From contig JAFAGX010000609.1 in NCBI GenBank assembly GCA_019237515.1, positions 1 to 5,720 of the forward strand: a stretch of 5,720 nt of DNA. The letters are read 5' to 3'. Shown piece by piece: positions 1 through 5,107 of this stretch. The number at the start of each line of letters is the position of its first letter. Within the stretch, counting starts at the first letter, position 1. The notes below the pieces were generated by a model, which had not been told where the DNA came from, did no database searches, and saw nothing but the letters and a program-made list of their open reading frames with translations. Source of the stretch: Acidobacteriaceae bacterium. Its GTDB lineage: Bacteria; Acidobacteriota; Terriglobia; Terriglobales; SbA1. Both the position numbers and the translations under genes were made by a program.

Positions 1-101
1 ATGGCGGCCGCGCGCCAGAACGAGATGAACGTCAGCATCACCGTAGTGGCGACGAAAACGTTTGCTACGGGACGGCGTACGTTTTGAATGGATGAGGACA
101 T
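1..101 (-). CDS. APC-type amino acid permease, N-terminal fragment
   Basis: Only the first 33 codons are inside the window; the gene continues past the left edge. The translation begins MSSSIQNVRRPVANVFVATT and runs on into a hydrophobic stretch with the motif MLTFISFWRAAA at about residues 22-33. A short polar tail leading into an FWRAAA segment at the start of the first membrane helix is what I recall for acidobacterial amino acid permeases of the APC superfamily (proton-coupled uptake or exchange at the inner membrane). That recognition rests on a short piece and is moderate at best. The ATG at 101 has no clear Shine-Dalgarno; a TTG lies a few codons upstream in frame. The gene is transcribed away from the small ORFs to its right, so the region 102-248 is a shared divergent upstream region. 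It could be another polytopic membrane protein. Confidence 0.45.
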   Translation of the reverse strand, partial: MSSSIQNVRRPVANVFVATTVMLTFISFWRAAA

Positions 102-177
102 TGCCAGCAGGCAGCCCGAATTTCGCAAAAATCAAAGTTAACACAGCCGCTGAATTAATGAATGACAAGCATGGAAA

Positions 178-242
178 CCCGGCTTGGGATTAAGAAGCCG
201 GGGCAGTGGAGGCGTCCGCATCGCGGACGGGTGCCCAAGGAG
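178..242 (+). other. Hairpin-rich leader ending in a Shine-Dalgarno
   Basis: Two adjacent inverted repeats are visible. CCCGGCTT (178-185) pairs with AAGCCGGG (195-202) over a 9-nt loop. Next, GGGCA (201-205) and TGCCC (232-236) enclose an inner stem CGTCCGC/GCGGACG (213-219 with 223-229, loop ATC). The outer stem ends exactly where AAGGAG (237-242) begins, six bases before an ATG at 249. A third weaker inverted repeat, CAATGTT/AACATTG, sits at 270-276 and 285-291. The first two stems share bases 201-202, so they cannot both form fully. None has a T-tract, so they do not look like terminators. I do not recognise a known riboswitch. The rest of 102-248 shows nothing else convincing. Confidence 0.35.
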
Positions 243-248
243 AAATCC

Positions 249-314
249 ATGCATATACCTGCAGAGCTTCAATGTTCGCTGGCAAACATTGCGAATGAAA
301 GGACCTCGATCTGA
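249..314 (+). CDS. Mini-ORF, 21 codons, possible leader peptide or start of a broken gene
   Basis: The ATG is preceded by AAGGAG with a 6-base spacer, the best ribosome binding site in the left part of the window. The ORF is MHIPAELQCSLANIANERTS plus one Ile, then TGA (312-314). Past that single TGA the same frame stays open to the TAG at 612-614, which is also the frame of the small protein at 432-614. Three readings are possible: a leader peptide, a real microprotein, or the 5' end of a gene of about 121 codons now interrupted by one stop. The residues between 315 and 431 (Cys- and Trp-rich, low helix propensity) do not look strongly protein-like, which argues against the interrupted-gene reading. 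No function is recognised. Confidence 0.3.
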   Translation: MHIPAELQCSLANIANERTSI

Positions 315-431
315 ACCAGCTGCTCGCGATTTTACATGTGCAAAGGCAACCGCCATGTCTTGGATTCATCCAACTGGTCAATAAAAGTGACATGGCAGCC
401 AGCGTGCCTTGGTTCACTTGCAGGATGCGAT

Positions 432-614
432 GTGAAGAATACGTTTCCAGTCTTCGTCCCGGTTCACAAACGGCTGATCGCCGAATTTATTGCTCAACGG
501 GAAGAGATTCTGAAGGCATCCTCGCAAGCTCAGCCGTCCCGCGACACTGAGGAGAAACTCAGAGAAATCGATGTCATGCTGGAGGGATTAGCTGCTCAGG
601 AGCTGCCCAATTAG
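432..614 (+). CDS. Small hypothetical helical protein, 60 aa
   Basis: I place the start at GTG 432 because AGGA (422-425) lies six bases upstream and the protein-like sequence begins there. An alternative ATG at 336 would add 32 residues that look like untranslated DNA read as protein. The product starts MKNTFPVFVPVHKRLIAEFI and continues as two amphipathic, charge-rich helices: about residues 11-30, then a Ser/Gln/Pro linker, then 37-56 (key residues TEEKLREIDVMLEGL). It has no signal peptide, membrane segment or cysteine. The helix-linker-helix layout suggests a small cytoplasmic oligomerising or partner-binding protein. I recognise no family. It is 46 bp upstream of another small helical ORF on the same strand, so the two could be co-transcribed. 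Confidence 0.35.
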   Translation: MKNTFPVFVPVHKRLIAEFIAQREEILKASSQAQPSRDTEEKLREIDVMLEGLAAQELPN

Positions 615-660
615 CGCTCCTACCTTCAGCACCCTAGGCTCGCAACTCTGCCTCGCTTCC

Positions 661-828
661 ATGGCCCTTATGTTCGACGAGAGGCATCTTCTGCAACTAT
701 GTCAGCGGCTGGCTCAGGAGCCGGAACCCGGCAAGAGGGAAGTGATCGTTCGCGAGATAATTACGATTCTCCAGGCAGAGCAGCAAGAAATAACCAAACA
801 AATCCGCAACGCCATCGGCGATCAATAA
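661..828 (+). CDS. Small hypothetical helical protein, 55 aa
   Basis: The ORF opens at ATG 661 (alternative ATG at 670, residue 4) and ends at TAA 826-828. The product begins MALMFDERHLLQLCQRLAQE, then has a PEPGKR turn at about residues 21-26 and a second helix through about 27-50 rich in Glu, Gln, Ile and Arg. The composition is typical of a real short coiled-coil or helical-hairpin protein. Comparable short proteins with a 'LLQLCQRL' first helix are, from memory, frequent in acidobacterial genomes, but I cannot name a function. No good Shine-Dalgarno precedes either ATG, so translation may depend on the ORF upstream. Its stop is only 10 bp from the end of the convergent PEGA gene, with no terminator between them. 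Confidence 0.5.
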   Translation: MALMFDERHLLQLCQRLAQEPEPGKREVIVREIITILQAEQQEITKQIRNAIGDQ

Positions 829-838
829 TGTTGCTTGT

Positions 839-1597
839 CTATTTCGCTTCCGCTTCCAGCGAAGCATTGACGTTGATCTGACCGCTGGAAACGGTGATCT
901 TTCGCTCCCAAGGCTTGAATCCACTCTTTTTAACCGAGACCTGATGCTGGCCGGGCGCAGCCCCAATGCTGGAAGGTGTGCTGCCGACGTAGTTCCCGTC
1001 GATCTCGATATCAGCCCCGTCCGGTGTGGACGAGATCGCCAATTGCGCCTGCTGCGTTGCAACCGGCGGCGGAGCCGAATTTACGCTACTGGTCGCAGTA
1101 GCGGGCATCAATTTCGCGTCAGCTCCTGAGCTTGGCGCAGTTTCTGCGGCACGAATTTCTTTCGCATGCACGGCCCAATCTTGATTGATGGCGTCGCACG
1201 CCTCCTGGACCGAGCCGCCCAGCGACATGGTGGATTTGCTGACAATCGAGTCTCCGCTGATGCGATTGAATACCGCAACCTTATTCTTGTGGCGCAAAAC
1301 ACCTTTACCGCCTTCATGATCCAGCACCACCACGTAGTCGGATTTTTCTATTTTGTTGTTGGTGATGACTTCGGTACAGCGCTGGCCGAAGGTTTTGACG
1401 ATTTCGGCAGTTTGCGGACGGGCCCCTCCTCCGCCGTGAGAAGCGAAAGCGCCACCGCCACCGCCGCTGTTGCTGACATACTCCCACGACTGGCTATCAG
1501 TGATAAAGACTCTCGCCTTCTCTGCCGCTGGCACTGTTTGTGCAGTAGCTAACTGAATAGTGAGAAATGGCACAACCAGCCAAACTCGATTGCGCAT
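839..1597 (-). CDS. Secreted PEGA-domain protein, 252 aa
   Basis: Start chosen at ATG 1597, where AGGAGG sits four bases upstream and a signal peptide begins immediately (MRNRVWLVVPFLTIQLATAQ, probable cleavage near residue 19-20 after ATA). An earlier in-frame ATG at 1684 would bury the signal peptide. Mature residues ~28-140 form an uncharacterised domain: VFITDSQSWEY, a Gly-rich loop (45-58), GARPQTAEIVKTFGQRC, SDYVVVLDHEGGKG and KVAVFNRISGDSIVSKST. A low-complexity Ala/Ser/Pro/Thr linker (150-183) follows, then a PEGA domain at about 185-245 (ISSTPDGADIEIDGNYVGST, with PGQHQVSVKKSGFKPWER). PEGA modules are small extracytoplasmic beta domains thought to bind surfaces or other proteins. With one membrane-free export signal it is probably periplasmic or secreted. 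The exact role is unknown. No lipobox cysteine is present. Confidence 0.85.
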   Translation of the reverse strand: MRNRVWLVVPFLTIQLATAQTVPAAEKARVFITDSQSWEYVSNSGGGGGAFASHGGGGARPQTAEIVKTFGQRCTEVITNNKIEKSDYVVVLDHEGGKGVLRHKNKVAVFNRISGDSIVSKSTMSLGGSVQEACDAINQDWAVHAKEIRAAETAPSSGADAKLMPATATSSVNSAPPPVATQQAQLAISSTPDGADIEIDGNYVGSTPSSIGAAPGQHQVSVKKSGFKPWERKITVSSGQINVNASLEAEAK

Positions 1598-1600
1598 GTG

Positions 1601-1607
1601 TCCTCCT
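1601..1607 (-). promoter_or_regulatory. Shine-Dalgarno deciding the PEGA gene start
   Basis: On the minus strand GAGGAGG-type sequence (AGGAGG at 1607-1602) precedes ATG 1597 with the spacer ACAC. No comparable site precedes the upstream in-frame ATG at 1684, so this site decides the start in favour of the signal-peptide form. Confidence 0.65.
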
Positions 1608-1744
1608 CTACGAACGCGATTCGCTGGAGAACTGCACGGACCCCAACCGGCCAAAACGTTACCTGTGCTGACGATGTGTGTCAAGCCTTGAACCGACCGA
1701 GAGCCGTCCTGCGACCTTACGCACTGCGGTGCATCAAATAATGG

Positions 1745-1753
1745 TGCTAAAAT
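1745..1753 (+). promoter_or_regulatory. Extended -10 promoter candidate for trxA
   Basis: TGCTAAAAT (TG at 1745-1746, -10 hexamer 1748-1753) fits an extended -10 element. The matching -35 position (about 1725-1730, TGCGGT) is poor, which is tolerable for extended -10 promoters. It would give a leader of roughly 57 nt before ATG 1817. TTGTAT nearer the gene (around 1784-1789) is an alternative without a clear -35. Confidence 0.4.
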
Positions 1754-1816
1754 TCAAATCGTCTTTTTGAGGTTTCGCTCGACATTGTATCGGGCGGGCG
1801 CGACAACGGAGGGTTT

Positions 1817-2149
1817 ATGGCTGGAAATGGAATTGTTGAAGTAACGGATTCGAATTTTGATCAGGACGTGCTCAAGTCCGAGACGCCTGTGTTAGTGGAC
1901 TTTTGGGCGACCTGGTGTGGCCCCTGCCGGGCAATCGCGCCCATCGTCGAGGAACTTGCGCAGCAGTATCAAGGCAAGGTGAAGATCGGCAAAATGGATG
2001 TCGATCGCAACAGCGCCACTCCTATGCGCTACGGAGTTCGTGGCATTCCGACTCTGCTGGTTTTTAAAGGCGGCCAAGTCAAAGAGCAGATTGTCGGCTA
2101 TGTTCCGAAAGAGACTATCCAGAAGGCGTTGGACAAGCACATCAGCTAA
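1817..2149 (+). CDS. trxA: Thioredoxin, 110 aa
   Basis: Classical cytoplasmic thioredoxin of full length. The active site WCGPC is at residues 33-37 within VDFWATWCGPCRAIAP, the cis-proline is Pro78 in RGIPTLLVFKGG, and the buried Asp of the VDFWA motif is at residue 28. It reduces protein disulfides (for example in ribonucleotide reductase, peroxiredoxins and methionine sulfoxide reductase) and is recharged by thioredoxin reductase, which is not in this window. GGAGG at 1808-1812 precedes the ATG by four bases. It is a single-gene unit with its own promoter candidate upstream and a strong hairpin terminator downstream. Its last eight bases overlap the end of the convergent DinB-family frame. 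Confidence 0.97.
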   Translation: MAGNGIVEVTDSNFDQDVLKSETPVLVDFWATWCGPCRAIAPIVEELAQQYQGKVKIGKMDVDRNSATPMRYGVRGIPTLLVFKGGQVKEQIVGYVPKETIQKALDKHIS

Positions 2150-2768
2150 TTTCGCGCTGTGTCCTCTGGTTGAAACTTTCCTGACGCGCCCGGCCGCGAG
2201 CCGGGCGTTTGGTTTTTGAGGGTCCAGGAATTCGGAATCCGCAAGTCCTCGCCAGGCTTTCCCATCCCCACATTCCATAAGCAGCTGGCTTCGCCAGAGG
2301 GAAGCCGAGCTGATGGGCCAGCATGCAGACCTGCCCGCGGTGATGGGCATCATGCGTGATCATATAGGCGAACATGGCGGCGCCTGGATGCCACCGTCGT
2401 GCCCAGCCATCGCGATGAAAGCTCTTCACTCGGTTTTGCGTTTCCAACGCATCTTTCAGCATTTCACAGCACAACGCTCCACTCTTTGCCAGCGCCGCTT
2501 GTGTCTGTTTCTGGGTGCATCTCCGGTGATCAAGCTCGGGCGGCAGCTTCAGGTGCGAAGACGAAAGCCTCAGCCACTTGCGCCGAATGTTATGCACGTG
2601 CGCATAAATCGCTGCGATCGTCCGCCCGCGATGTCCCGGAATTTCCGCTCGCCACGCGCGCCCGTCGAGATGCTCCAGCAACAGCTGGTTCATCGCTTCA
2701 TTGATCGCAAACGCTCCAACAATTTCTTGGCAAAAATCGCGATTCAGCGGGGCAGAATTATCCGGCAT
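2142..2768 (-). CDS. DinB-superfamily (DUF664-like) protein, 208 aa
   Basis: A four-helix-bundle DinB/YfiT-type protein, a family of probable metal-dependent enzymes (thiol S-transferase relatives), cytoplasmic. The metal ligands look intact: the AHVHN motif (His57/His59) in helix 2 and THDAHHRGQ with His139 and His143 in helix 3-4, followed by the family-typical LAHQLGFPL and AYGMWGWE. Start at ATG 2768 is supported by GAGG seven bases upstream. It lies 35 bp downstream of lexA on the same strand, probably co-transcribed. The family normally ends soon after the GMWGWE region. Here about 25 extra basic residues (184-208) are encoded by the trxA terminator and the trxA 3' end. Ser184 (TCA, complement of 2217-2219) is one base from TGA or TAA, suggesting a lost stop codon. 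The substrate is unknown. Confidence 0.85.
   Translation of the reverse strand: MPDNSAPLNRDFCQEIVGAFAINEAMNQLLLEHLDGRAWRAEIPGHRGRTIAAIYAHVHNIRRKWLRLSSSHLKLPPELDHRRCTQKQTQAALAKSGALCCEMLKDALETQNRVKSFHRDGWARRWHPGAAMFAYMITHDAHHRGQVCMLAHQLGFPLAKPAAYGMWGWESLARTCGFRIPGPSKTKRPARGRARQESFNQRTQREIS
2187..2217 (+). terminator. Intrinsic terminator of trxA
   Basis: CGCCCGGC (2187-2194) and GCCGGGCG (2200-2207) form a perfect 8-bp GC stem with a five-base loop. TTTGGTTTTT (2208-2217) follows, a slightly interrupted U-tract. It starts 37 bp after the trxA stop. On the minus strand there is no T-run after the stem, so it should act only for plus-strand transcription. It lies wholly inside the C-terminal tail of the opposite-strand DinB-family frame. 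Confidence 0.9.
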
Positions 2769-2803
2769 AGAAACGCCTCAGGACTTTGAACATAGGTGGA
2801 AGG

Positions 2804-3424
2804 TCAGTACTTTCGCAGAACTCCGATTACCCGTCCTTGTACGTCGACAGTTGCGGCCGGCACGATAATCGGCTGCATGTTCACGTTGGACGGTTGCAGC
2901 CGGATGTTCTCGCCTTCCCGATAGAAGCGTTTGAGCGTAGCGTCCGACCCATCCACTAACGCGACCACGATGTCGCCGTTGTGTGCGGTCTTTGCTTTTT
3001 CCACCAGCACGTAATCCCCGCTAAGGATGTGTTCGTCCTGCATGGAATCGCCGCGTACCTCGAGCACAAACACTTCCTTGGACCGGACGAAATCGGCGAG
3101 CGAAATCGTTTCCGGATTTTCTACCGCTTCGATCGGTTGGCCGGCAGCGATGCGGCCAAGCAGCGGCAATACCATCGTTGTGTTTACGCTCATCGCCTGC
3201 TTCAAACGGCCTTTCGGCGGAAGCAGGTCGATCGACCGGCTTCGGTTGTAATCCCGCGTTAGCAGCTGCTTTTTCTCCAGGTTCGTAATGTGCTTGTGCA
3301 CGGTCGCCAGCGAGTTCAGTTTCATACCGACGCGAATTTCGTCATAAGACGGAGCGTACCCGTTCTTTTGCACGAAGTCTGAGATGAAGTTGTACGTCTC
3401 TCGCTGCCTTTTGGTGATTGCCAT
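2804..3424 (-). CDS. lexA: LexA repressor, SOS regulator, 206 aa
   Basis: Full-length LexA (S24 peptidase family). The N-terminal winged helix spans residues 1-65, with recognition-helix region SLATVHKHITNLEKK (about 38-52). The RecA-stimulated self-cleavage site is Ala94-Gly95 in GRIAAGQPIEA. The catalytic dyad is Ser127 (VRGDSMQDEHI) and Lys165 (DATLKRFY). The dimerising C-terminal domain ends in GRVIGVLRKY. LexA represses DNA-repair genes and its own gene until RecA filaments trigger cleavage. The ATG at 3424 has only GGGG one base upstream, and the promoter -10 ends six bases before it, so a leaderless mRNA is likely. A perfect direct repeat in the promoter spacer is a probable operator. 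A DinB-family gene follows 35 bp downstream, and an FAD oxidoreductase diverges upstream. Confidence 0.97.
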   Translation of the reverse strand: MAITKRQRETYNFISDFVQKNGYAPSYDEIRVGMKLNSLATVHKHITNLEKKQLLTRDYNRSRSIDLLPPKGRLKQAMSVNTTMVLPLLGRIAAGQPIEAVENPETISLADFVRSKEVFVLEVRGDSMQDEHILSGDYVLVEKAKTAHNGDIVVALVDGSDATLKRFYREGENIRLQPSNVNMQPIIVPAATVDVQGRVIGVLRKY

Positions 3425-3430
3425 GCCCCA

Positions 3431-3458
3431 ATTGTAGGCGAATATAAGGCGAAGTCAA
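3431..3458 (-). promoter_or_regulatory. lexA promoter
   Basis: Reading the minus strand, -35 TTGACT (3458-3453) and -10 TACAAT (3436-3431) are separated by 16 bp, each one base from consensus. With the usual 6-7 bases from -10 to the transcription start, initiation falls on or beside the A of the lexA ATG at 3424. Confidence 0.7.
3436..3453. promoter_or_regulatory. Direct-repeat operator candidate (probable LexA box)
   Basis: AGGCGAA occurs twice (3436-3442 and 3447-3453) separated by TATA, giving an exact 11-bp period. On the lexA strand it reads TTCGCCT-TATA-TTCGCCT. It fills the spacer between the lexA -35 and -10, the ideal place to block RNA polymerase. An 11-bp period is also that of the alphaproteobacterial LexA box (GTTC-N7-GTTC), although the half-site differs. 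LexA binding is inferred from position and spacing only. Confidence 0.5.
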
Positions 3459-3562
3459 GAGCTACTGTGTCCTCGTTCTTCCGGGCTTCGACCGCCGAGG
3501 CTACCCAACCGGGAACTGTTCATTCGCACCTCATCTAGCATGTAACCATAACTGCCCCTGGA

Positions 3563-3571
3563 TGCTAAGAT
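3563..3571 (+). promoter_or_regulatory. Extended -10 promoter candidate for the FAD oxidase
   Basis: TGCTAAGAT (extended TG at 3563-3564, -10 hexamer 3566-3571) lies 22 bp before ATG 3594. The -35 position is weak (TAACCA around 3543). The element is nearly identical to the trxA candidate TGCTAAAAT. The expected leader is about 15 nt. Confidence 0.35.
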
Positions 3572-3593
3572 TATCCGTCTTGCCAGCTCCGTC

Positions 3594-4886
3594 ATGATTC
3601 AAGAAAAAAATTACTGGCTTGAAACCGCCAGCATTCCCGCCGGCGAAGTCAGCCCCTTGCCCGACAGCGTTGATGTTGCCATTGTCGGAAGCGGCGTCAC
3701 CGGGCTCTCCGCTGCGAGAGCGCTCGCGAGGCGGGGTGCCAGCGTCGCTGTATTGGAAGCTGAAACCCTCGGTTGGGGAGCAAGTTCGCGCAACGGCGGT
3801 ATGGTGCTCACCGGAATGAAGCTGCCCGTACCGACCCTCATCTCCCGCTATGGCCGGGAAAAAGTCCAGCGCATGTACGCTGCCTCCATCGCCTCGATCG
3901 ATTGTGTTGAGCAGATCGTTCAAGAAGAACAGATTGAATGCAACTTCTCGCGCTGTGGCCATCTCGAGGTGGCCTGCAAGCAGGCGCATTTTGACGGCTA
4001 TGCCAAATCGGCCGACCTGATCGAAAAAGAATTCAACCACAAGCTGCGCGTGATCAATCGTTCCGGCTTGCGCGATGAGATCGGCTCCAACATTTATTAC
4101 GGCGGCTTGGTGGACGAAGTCAGTGCTGGCTTGAACCCGGCGCGTTACGTTGCCGGACTCGCTTCAGCAGCCAAGCGCGCCGGGGCATGTCTCTTTGACC
4201 ACACCCGAGTGGAGAGCGCGCAGCGCGAGAGCAGCAATGGCCTGCAGAAGTTTCGGGTGCGTACCAGAAGAGGCAGCTTGATCGCCAAGGAAGTGTTGCT
4301 CGCCAGCGGAGCATACACGACCACCGCCAGTCCCGCCCTGCGCAAGAAAATTATCCCGATTGGGTCTTACATCATCGCGACCGAAGTGCTAAGCGACTCG
4401 CTGTCGCGCGAGCTAAGCCCGAAAAACCGCATGATCTTCGACTCCAAACATTTTCTTTATTATTACCGGCTCACCCCGGATCGCCGCATGCTCTTTGGCG
4501 GCCGTGCCGCATTTTTCCCCGAAACCGAAGACACGGTTCGCAAGAGCGCGGAAATCCTGCGCCTGGGGATGATCGGCGTCTACCCTCAATTGCGCGACGC
4601 AAAAGTCGAGTTCGTCTGGGGAGGAACACTCGATTTCGCCTTTGATGTCATGCCGCACACCGGCCGCGTCGGCGGTCTGTACTATTCCGTTGGATATGCC
4701 GGGCACGGTGTCGCCATCGGTACTTATCTGGGAACGAAACTGGCGGGTGTGATCTCTGGCGAGCCGAACGATATTCCTTTTGACGCGATTCCTTTCCCGA
4801 CTCCGCCGATTGGTCTTCGCAGCGGCCATACTTGGGCCTTGCCTCTGGCCGGCGCTTACTACAAGTGTCTCGACTGGGTGAGCTGA
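3594..4886 (+). CDS. FAD-dependent amine/amino-acid oxidase (DAO family), 430 aa
   Basis: A DAO-fold flavoprotein resembling gamma-glutamylputrescine oxidase (PuuB) and sarcosine/glycine oxidases. The Rossmann dinucleotide site is VDVAIVGSGVTGLSAARALA (GxGxxG at residues 32-37), with the ribose-binding acid Glu55 ending the next strand. The signature GWGASSRNGG at residues 60-69 matches the FAD-contacting loop of the PuuB-like group. The C-terminal FAD motif is GLYYSVGYAGHGVAIGTYLG (361-380). Such enzymes oxidise an amine or amino acid to an imine, yielding H2O2 or passing electrons to a carrier. The substrate cannot be read from sequence. No putrescine-pathway genes are adjacent. ATG 3594 has no good Shine-Dalgarno, but the N-terminus (KNYWLETA) is family-typical. 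It is transcribed divergently from lexA. No clear terminator follows; repeats begin about 55 bp downstream. Confidence 0.88.
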   Translation: MIQEKNYWLETASIPAGEVSPLPDSVDVAIVGSGVTGLSAARALARRGASVAVLEAETLGWGASSRNGGMVLTGMKLPVPTLISRYGREKVQRMYAASIASIDCVEQIVQEEQIECNFSRCGHLEVACKQAHFDGYAKSADLIEKEFNHKLRVINRSGLRDEIGSNIYYGGLVDEVSAGLNPARYVAGLASAAKRAGACLFDHTRVESAQRESSNGLQKFRVRTRRGSLIAKEVLLASGAYTTTASPALRKKIIPIGSYIIATEVLSDSLSRELSPKNRMIFDSKHFLYYYRLTPDRRMLFGGRAAFFPETEDTVRKSAEILRLGMIGVYPQLRDAKVEFVWGGTLDFAFDVMPHTGRVGGLYYSVGYAGHGVAIGTYLGTKLAGVISGEPNDIPFDAIPFPTPPIGLRSGHTWALPLAGAYYKCLDWVS

Positions 4887-4940
4887 GCCGAGCCTCAAGC
4901 GCTTCTTTGCCTCCTTGGCATTCTGAGTTCTTTTCCGCTT

Positions 4941-4980
4941 TTGTCATTGCGAGGAGCACTGCGACGAGGAATCTGCTTTT
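4941..4980 (+). repeat. Solitary half-copy of the intergenic repeat (copy A)
   Basis: This copy carries TTGTCATTGCGAGGAGCACT and continues through GCGACGAGGAATCTGCTTTT. It matches the left arms of the two palindromic units downstream almost base for base, with ATTGCG where they have ATTCCG. No inverted partner arm follows it before the next unit. It begins exactly 80 bp before the next left arm. The stretch 4887-4940 between the oxidase stop and this copy shows nothing recognisable. Confidence 0.9.
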
Positions 4981-5020
4981 TGATCAGGCTGGGCAGCTTA
5001 CTGATTGCCAATTGACGTTC

Positions 5021-5107
5021 TTGTCATTCCGAGGAGCACCGCGACGAGGAATCTGTTTTCTCTTCGACCACCAGATTCCTCACCGCTAAAGCGGGTTCGG
5101 AATGACA
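5021..5107. repeat. Palindromic repeat unit B
   Basis: Imperfect long palindrome. The outer arms TGTCATTCCGA (5022-5032) and TCGGAATGACA (5097-5107) pair over 11 bp. The inner arms GAGGAATCTG (5046-5055) and CAGATTCCTC (5072-5081) pair over 10 bp, with bulges between. The right bulge contains a small hairpin (CCGC-TAAA-GCGG, 5083-5094). The unit would fold into a cruciform or REP-like hairpin. Its right arm supplies the stop codon and last six residues of the GIY-YIG gene. Confidence 0.92.

Noticed and set aside
178..202. CCCGGCTT/AAGCCGGG hairpin as a terminator of the left permease or an upstream gene
   Set aside because: No T-tract on either strand, and the permease is transcribed away from it.
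312..314. In-frame TGA as a possible selenocysteine codon joining 249-311 to 315-614
   Set aside because: No convincing hairpin of SECIS type directly follows the TGA, the residues around it match no selenoprotein family I know, and the segment up to 431 is not protein-like.
1166..1552. Plus-strand 128-codon open frame opposite the PEGA gene
   Set aside because: It is antisense to a clear signal-peptide/PEGA protein, with composition typical of a shadow frame.
1598..1684. Upstream start (ATG 1684) for the PEGA gene
   Set aside because: It would place 29 residues before the signal peptide and lacks a Shine-Dalgarno, whereas ATG 1597 has AGGAGG and a proper export signal.
2313..2789. Long plus-strand open frames opposite the DinB-family gene
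   Set aside because: They are antisense to a gene with intact family motifs, have no ribosome site, and show no recognisable domain.
3513..3521. GAACTGTTC palindrome in the lexA/oxidase intergenic region as a Gram-positive-type SOS box
   Set aside because: The half-sites are separated by one base rather than four, and it lies about 55 bp upstream of the lexA -35, a poor place for repression. The direct repeat in the promoter fits better.
3531..4040. Minus-strand 169-codon open frame opposite the oxidase N-terminus
   Set aside because: It covers the Rossmann motif region of the oxidase in antisense; the open frame follows from GC-biased codon use.
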